Origin: Chitinispirillales bacterium
GTDB lineage: Bacteria; Fibrobacterota; Chitinivibrionia; Chitinivibrionales; Chitinispirillaceae
Direction: 5' to 3'
Assembly: GCA_031254445.1 (NCBI GenBank)
Contig: JAIRUL010000143.1
Span: 1 to 7,034, forward strand
DNA length: 7,034 bases
The notes under the pieces are model-generated. The model worked only from the letters and a program-made list of their open reading frames with translations. It made no database searches and was not told where the DNA came from. Both the position numbers and the translations under genes were made by a program. Positions 5,715 through 7,034 of this stretch are shown here, piece by piece. How positions within the stretch are numbered: position 1 is the stretch's first letter; each line of letters starts with the position of its first letter.

Positions 5715-5747
5715 CTAAATATATAATATGGACACCGGTAAATCCAA
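5715..5747 (-). promoter_or_regulatory. Candidate sigma-gene promoter giving a near-leaderless mRNA
   Basis: On the minus strand, TTGGAT (5747-5742) is followed by an 18-bp spacer and TATATT (5723-5718), running on as TAGTAGCTT before the ATG at 5708. It can equally be read as TTG, 21 nt, then TATATTTA, close to the Bacteroidetes -33/-7 form (TTG ... TAnnTTTG). Either way transcription would start within a few nt of the ATG. That fits the lack of any SD for this gene. Confidence 0.45.
5716..5733. repeat. 18-bp AT-rich motif, copy 1 (copy 2 at 6791-6808)
   Basis: TAAATATATAATATGGAC here and TAAATATATATTATGGAC at 6791-6808 differ at one base and have the same orientation. Copy 1 overlaps the candidate sigma promoter. 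Copy 2 lies upstream of the promoter of the nuclease-like gene. They could be paired promoter or regulator elements or a remnant of a repeat. Confidence 0.45.
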
Positions 5748-5828
5748 CTACTTTTTTTCGGCATCGCATTATTATTACGGGTTAGAAAGTAGGATTATTT
5801 GACAACGGGGCGTTTTTTTCGGGCGCGC

Positions 5829-5921
5829 TTGACTTTGACGTTGACTTTGTGTGGCGGCTCTGCGCCACACGTTATGAAGCCGTAGGCTTCGTCTGAAAAA
5901 AGAATTTAAAAAATTTTGACT
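5829..5921 (-). repeat. Composite hairpin repeat, copy A (inverted relative to 6950-7034)
   Basis: Read on the minus strand the unit runs: AGTCAAAA, a T-rich tract, CAGAC, hairpin GAAGCC-TAC-GGCTTC (5890-5876), ATAAC, hairpin GTGTGGCG-CAGAGC-CGCCACAC (5870-5849), then AAAGTCAA. The core from CAGAC to AAAGTCAA (5895-5842) is nearly identical to 6976-7032, differing only in the loop region of the second hairpin. On the + strand TTGACTTTG is also duplicated at 5829-5837 and 5841-5849. In neither orientation does a U-tract directly follow a hairpin, so the core is not a standard intrinsic terminator. It is better described as a REP/MITE-like intergenic repeat. Confidence 0.8.
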
Positions 5922-5954
5922 TGGGGGAGGCAAAATCAGCCCGCCTCACCAAGT
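5908..5954 (-). terminator. Intrinsic terminator of the nuclease-like gene, overlapping its stop codon
   Basis: On the minus strand ACTTGG...GAGGC (5954-5943) pairs with GCCTC...CCAAGT (5931-5919). This makes 6 + 5 bp interrupted by a 1x2 internal loop, with an 11-nt apical loop. It is followed by CAAAATTTTTTA (5918-5907). The TGA at 5948-5946 lies within the 5' arm. Stem plus U-run fits a rho-independent terminator. The T-run belongs to the edge of the composite repeat. Confidence 0.65.
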
Positions 5955-6653
5955 TCTGGGATTATCAGGCGTGACAACGCTAACCCTCTCCGAGTCTTCT
6001 TCTATCTCAATGATGTACATCCCGTTTTCGCCCGCAAGCTCGCGGGCGTCCGCGTCGAAGTGCATACCGGCAACGGCGGCGTACATGGTTTTGCCCCTCA
6101 TGCCGGTTATGCGCTCGTTCTTCCGCAGCAGCTCTAAGCGCGTCAGGTGCCTCTCAACCCATTTTACGGCAAACCGGGTTTTGACTTCCACGGCCATGAC
6201 CGCTTCGCAGTTTTCAAGCAGCAGGTCTACCTCCGTGAGGGAAGCGCCGTCGGCTCCGGAAAACTCTTTCCTAGGCGAAGCAATGTTGAAGTTGTGCCCG
6301 AGCGCGTTCATGTTTTCCTTCACGCCCGGAATGATAATCATTTCGACAATTTCGCCAATGCTGTTGTTCAGCCCGCCCATTTGCCGGGTTACGTTGTCCA
6401 TACGGCGGTTCATGTCGCCCATTTCTCGGAGTGTGTTGTCCATGCGTTGATTTGCGTCGTCCATACGGCGGTTCATGTCGTCCGCGCGGCGCTCCAATTT
6501 GGCTATACGCTTATCAGCCTCAATAGAGCGCTGCTTCGCCTCGGCGGCGTTCTCTTTTAGGACGCGCTCCGTCTCCTTGTGGCTCTCCGCCAACTCCCTT
6601 ATTGAGACCCAGGCTTGGGCCATTAGATCTCCCAACTGCGCCATGCTTGTCAT
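5946..6653 (-). CDS. Coiled-coil protein with PD-(D/E)XK nuclease-like C-terminal domain (DUF3782-like)
   Basis: This encodes 235 aa. Residues 1-90 are helical and charged, with Met-rich repeats between 60 and 92 (MNRRMDDANQRMDNTLREMGDMNRRMDN, read as MNRRMD at 60-65 and 81-86). They should form a coiled-coil stalk for oligomerisation. Residues about 95-225 look like a restriction-endonuclease-like fold: helix GEIVEMII, then EVDLLLEN (D143) and AVEVKTRF (E156, K158), giving the D...ExK metal-binding set. Such coiled-coil/PD-(D/E)XK proteins occur widely as hypothetical proteins with no settled function. The start is fixed by AAGGGGGG (6668-6661), 7 nt upstream of the ATG; an in-frame ATG three codons later is less well placed. 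The gene has its own promoter and terminator and lies between inverted composite repeats. It could be a DNA-processing or defence enzyme, or a repeat-associated accessory gene. Confidence 0.88.
   Translation of the reverse strand: MTSMAQLGDLMAQAWVSIRELAESHKETERVLKENAAEAKQRSIEADKRIAKLERRADDMNRRMDDANQRMDNTLREMGDMNRRMDNVTRQMGGLNNSIGEIVEMIIIPGVKENMNALGHNFNIASPRKEFSGADGASLTEVDLLLENCEAVMAVEVKTRFAVKWVERHLTRLELLRKNERITGMRGKTMYAAVAGMHFDADARELAGENGMYIIEIEEDSERVSVVTPDNPRTW
6396..6480 (-). repeat. Intragenic 22-bp direct repeat, 63-bp period, in the coiled coil
   Basis: Positions 6396-6417 and 6459-6480 are identical over 22 bp, and the 63-bp offset equals 21 codons or three heptads. The repeat encodes the MNRRMD segment twice. 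A period that is a whole number of heptads is what in-frame coiled-coil duplication would leave. Confidence 0.75.
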
Positions 6654-6736
6654 AAAACCACCCCCCTTGAATATCGTAGCGATTAAAACACAATGCCATT
6701 AGGTACGTATAACCACAACCCAAAACACTTTCATAT

Positions 6737-6765
6737 AATATAACTCATCGGCGCGGCAAAAGCAA
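6737..6765 (-). promoter_or_regulatory. Candidate promoter of the nuclease-like gene
   Basis: On the minus strand TTGCTT (6765-6760) is followed by a 17-bp spacer and TATATT (6742-6737, 5/6 to TATAAT). Transcription would begin near 6730, giving a leader of about 77 nt before the ATG at 6653, with the SD at 6668-6661. The -35 matches only 3/6, so an activator may be needed. Confidence 0.5.
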
Positions 6766-6772
6766 GGCCATG

Positions 6773-6787
6773 CGTACATTATGTACG
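6773..6787. promoter_or_regulatory. 15-bp perfect palindrome CGTACATTATGTACG, operator-like
   Basis: Seven-base arms (CGTACAT / ATGTACG) flank a single central T. The palindrome ends 7 bp upstream of the candidate -35 of the nuclease-like gene, a place where activators often bind. A copy of the 18-bp AT-rich motif lies 3 bp beyond it at 6791-6808. The regulator is not in the window. Confidence 0.5.
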
Positions 6788-6790
6788 TAA

Positions 6791-6808
6791 TAAATATATA
6801 TTATGGAC
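6791..6808. repeat. 18-bp AT-rich motif, copy 2
   Basis: TAAATATATATTATGGAC is a one-mismatch copy of 5716-5733 in the same orientation. Here it lies upstream of the operator-like palindrome, so it is not the -10 of the promoter at 6737-6765. It might be a second, upstream promoter for the nuclease-like gene. Confidence 0.4.
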
Positions 6809-6813
6809 GGATG

Positions 6814-6828
6814 GCTTTGGGGCAAAGC
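6814..6828. other. Small perfect hairpin GCTTTG-GGG-CAAAGC
   Basis: A 6-bp stem with a 3-nt loop, followed on the + strand by TTAATATTCTTT. No + strand gene precedes it in the window, so a terminator role is not supported. Next to it at 6836-6849 is the GGGGACGG-containing segment shared with the inverted window start. Confidence 0.3.
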
Positions 6829-6893
6829 TTAATATTCTTTCGGGGACGGGGCACTGCGTTGTGAAATGTTTACAATATGCTTACAATAATATT

Positions 6894-6943
6894 CAGACGA
6901 AGCCGAAGCTTAAAAATCTTTTAAATCTTTTTCAGACGAAGCC
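6894..6943 (+). repeat. Partial repeat units with CAGACGAAGCC, two copies
   Basis: CAGACGAAGCC occurs at 6894-6904 and 6933-6943, then again at 6976-6986 within the full unit; start-to-start spacings are 39 and 43 bp. Each copy is preceded by T-rich DNA, and AAATCTTTT recurs at 6914-6922, 6923-6931 and (as AAATCTTT) 6955-6962. They look like truncated units of the composite repeat, since only the third has the full hairpins. The rest of 6654-7034 holds the SD, promoter, palindrome and 18-bp motif listed separately; I see no gene in it. Confidence 0.65.
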
Positions 6944-6949
6944 TATAAA

Positions 6950-7034
6950 AGTCAAAATCTTTCAAAATTTTTTTTCAGACGAAGCCTACGGCTTCATAAC
7001 GTGTGGCGGCTAAAGCCGCCACACAAAGTCAAAA
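6950..7034 (+). repeat. Composite hairpin repeat, copy B (full unit)
   Basis: The unit runs AGTCAAAA, AT-rich tract, CAGAC, hairpin GAAGCC-TAC-GGCTTC (6981-6995), ATAAC, and the 10-bp perfect hairpin GTGTGGCGGC-TAAA-GCCGCCACAC (7001-7024), then AAAGTCAAAA. It begins and ends with AGTCAAAA-type sequence, suggesting that units abut and that another may start beyond the window end. It is inverted relative to copy A at 5829-5921. Confidence 0.8.

Noticed and set aside
5884..5897. Neisseria-type DNA uptake sequence (CGTCTGAA within GGCTTCGTCTGAA; also TTCAGACG at three sites near 6892-6983)
   Set aside because: Only eight bases of the GCCGTCTGAA core match, the gene content is not neisserial, and the matches are explained as part of the composite repeat.
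6520..6723. 67-aa minus-strand frame starting in the spacer upstream of the nuclease-like gene
   Set aside because: It overlaps the real gene start in another frame, has no SD, and has a composition typical of a shadow frame.
6894..6986. CRISPR array made of CAGACGAAGCC repeats
   Set aside because: Repeats are only 11 bp, the spacers are AT-rich and similar to one another, there are three copies, and no cas genes are present.

Overview
This window looks like a chromosomal segment of a Gram-negative-type bacterium. Two proteins carry lipoprotein signal peptides with a lipobox Cys. The sigma-70 factor is short (291 aa), lacks region 1.1, and has a region 2.3-2.4 signature (ISYAVWW...ILQALAEQSRI.RLPLN) of the kind found in the Bacteroidetes/Fibrobacteres (FCB) side of the tree. 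Coding DNA is GC-rich, while the spacers are strikingly AT-rich and carry repeats. I favour an FCB-group, possibly Fibrobacterota-like, organism. This is inference from one marker and is not a firm placement.

Layout: (i) 1-182, an AT-rich leader with repeats, a candidate promoter and a Shine-Dalgarno (SD). (ii) 183-1886 (+), a 567-aa cytoplasmic protein with a coiled coil and C-terminal TPRs, of unknown function. (iii) 4623-1840 (-), a tight three-gene cluster: an 89-aa Cys-rich lipoprotein, a divergent family-5 solute-binding lipoprotein (4-bp ATGA overlap), and a radical SAM protein with an auxiliary Cys set (4-bp gap). The last gene overlaps the + strand gene tail-to-tail by 47 bp. (iv) 4624-4832, a spacer with a promoter-like element, a strong hairpin at the predicted 5' end of the lipoprotein mRNA, and a second structure just after the sigma stop codon. 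(v) 5708-4833 (-), the sigma-70 factor, whose best promoter would give an almost leaderless mRNA. (vi) 5709-5945, a spacer with a composite palindromic repeat and the terminator of the next gene. (vii) 6653-5946 (-), a coiled-coil protein with a PD-(D/E)XK nuclease-like C-terminus. (viii) 6654-7034, its promoter and a 15-bp operator-like palindrome, then more copies of the same repeat family, one full unit being inverted relative to the copy at 5829-5921.

The most interesting elements are three. The first is the coupled lipoprotein / binding protein / radical SAM cluster, including a small lipoprotein whose four mature Cys (besides the lipidated one) are placed symmetrically for a disulfide-stapled helical hairpin. 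The second is the pair of inverted composite hairpin repeats around the nuclease-like gene. The third is the group of candidate promoters in which an AT-rich -10 runs into TTAG or TTTAG close to the start. No ABC permease or ATPase, precursor peptide or transposase is visible, so any system-level function remains inference.
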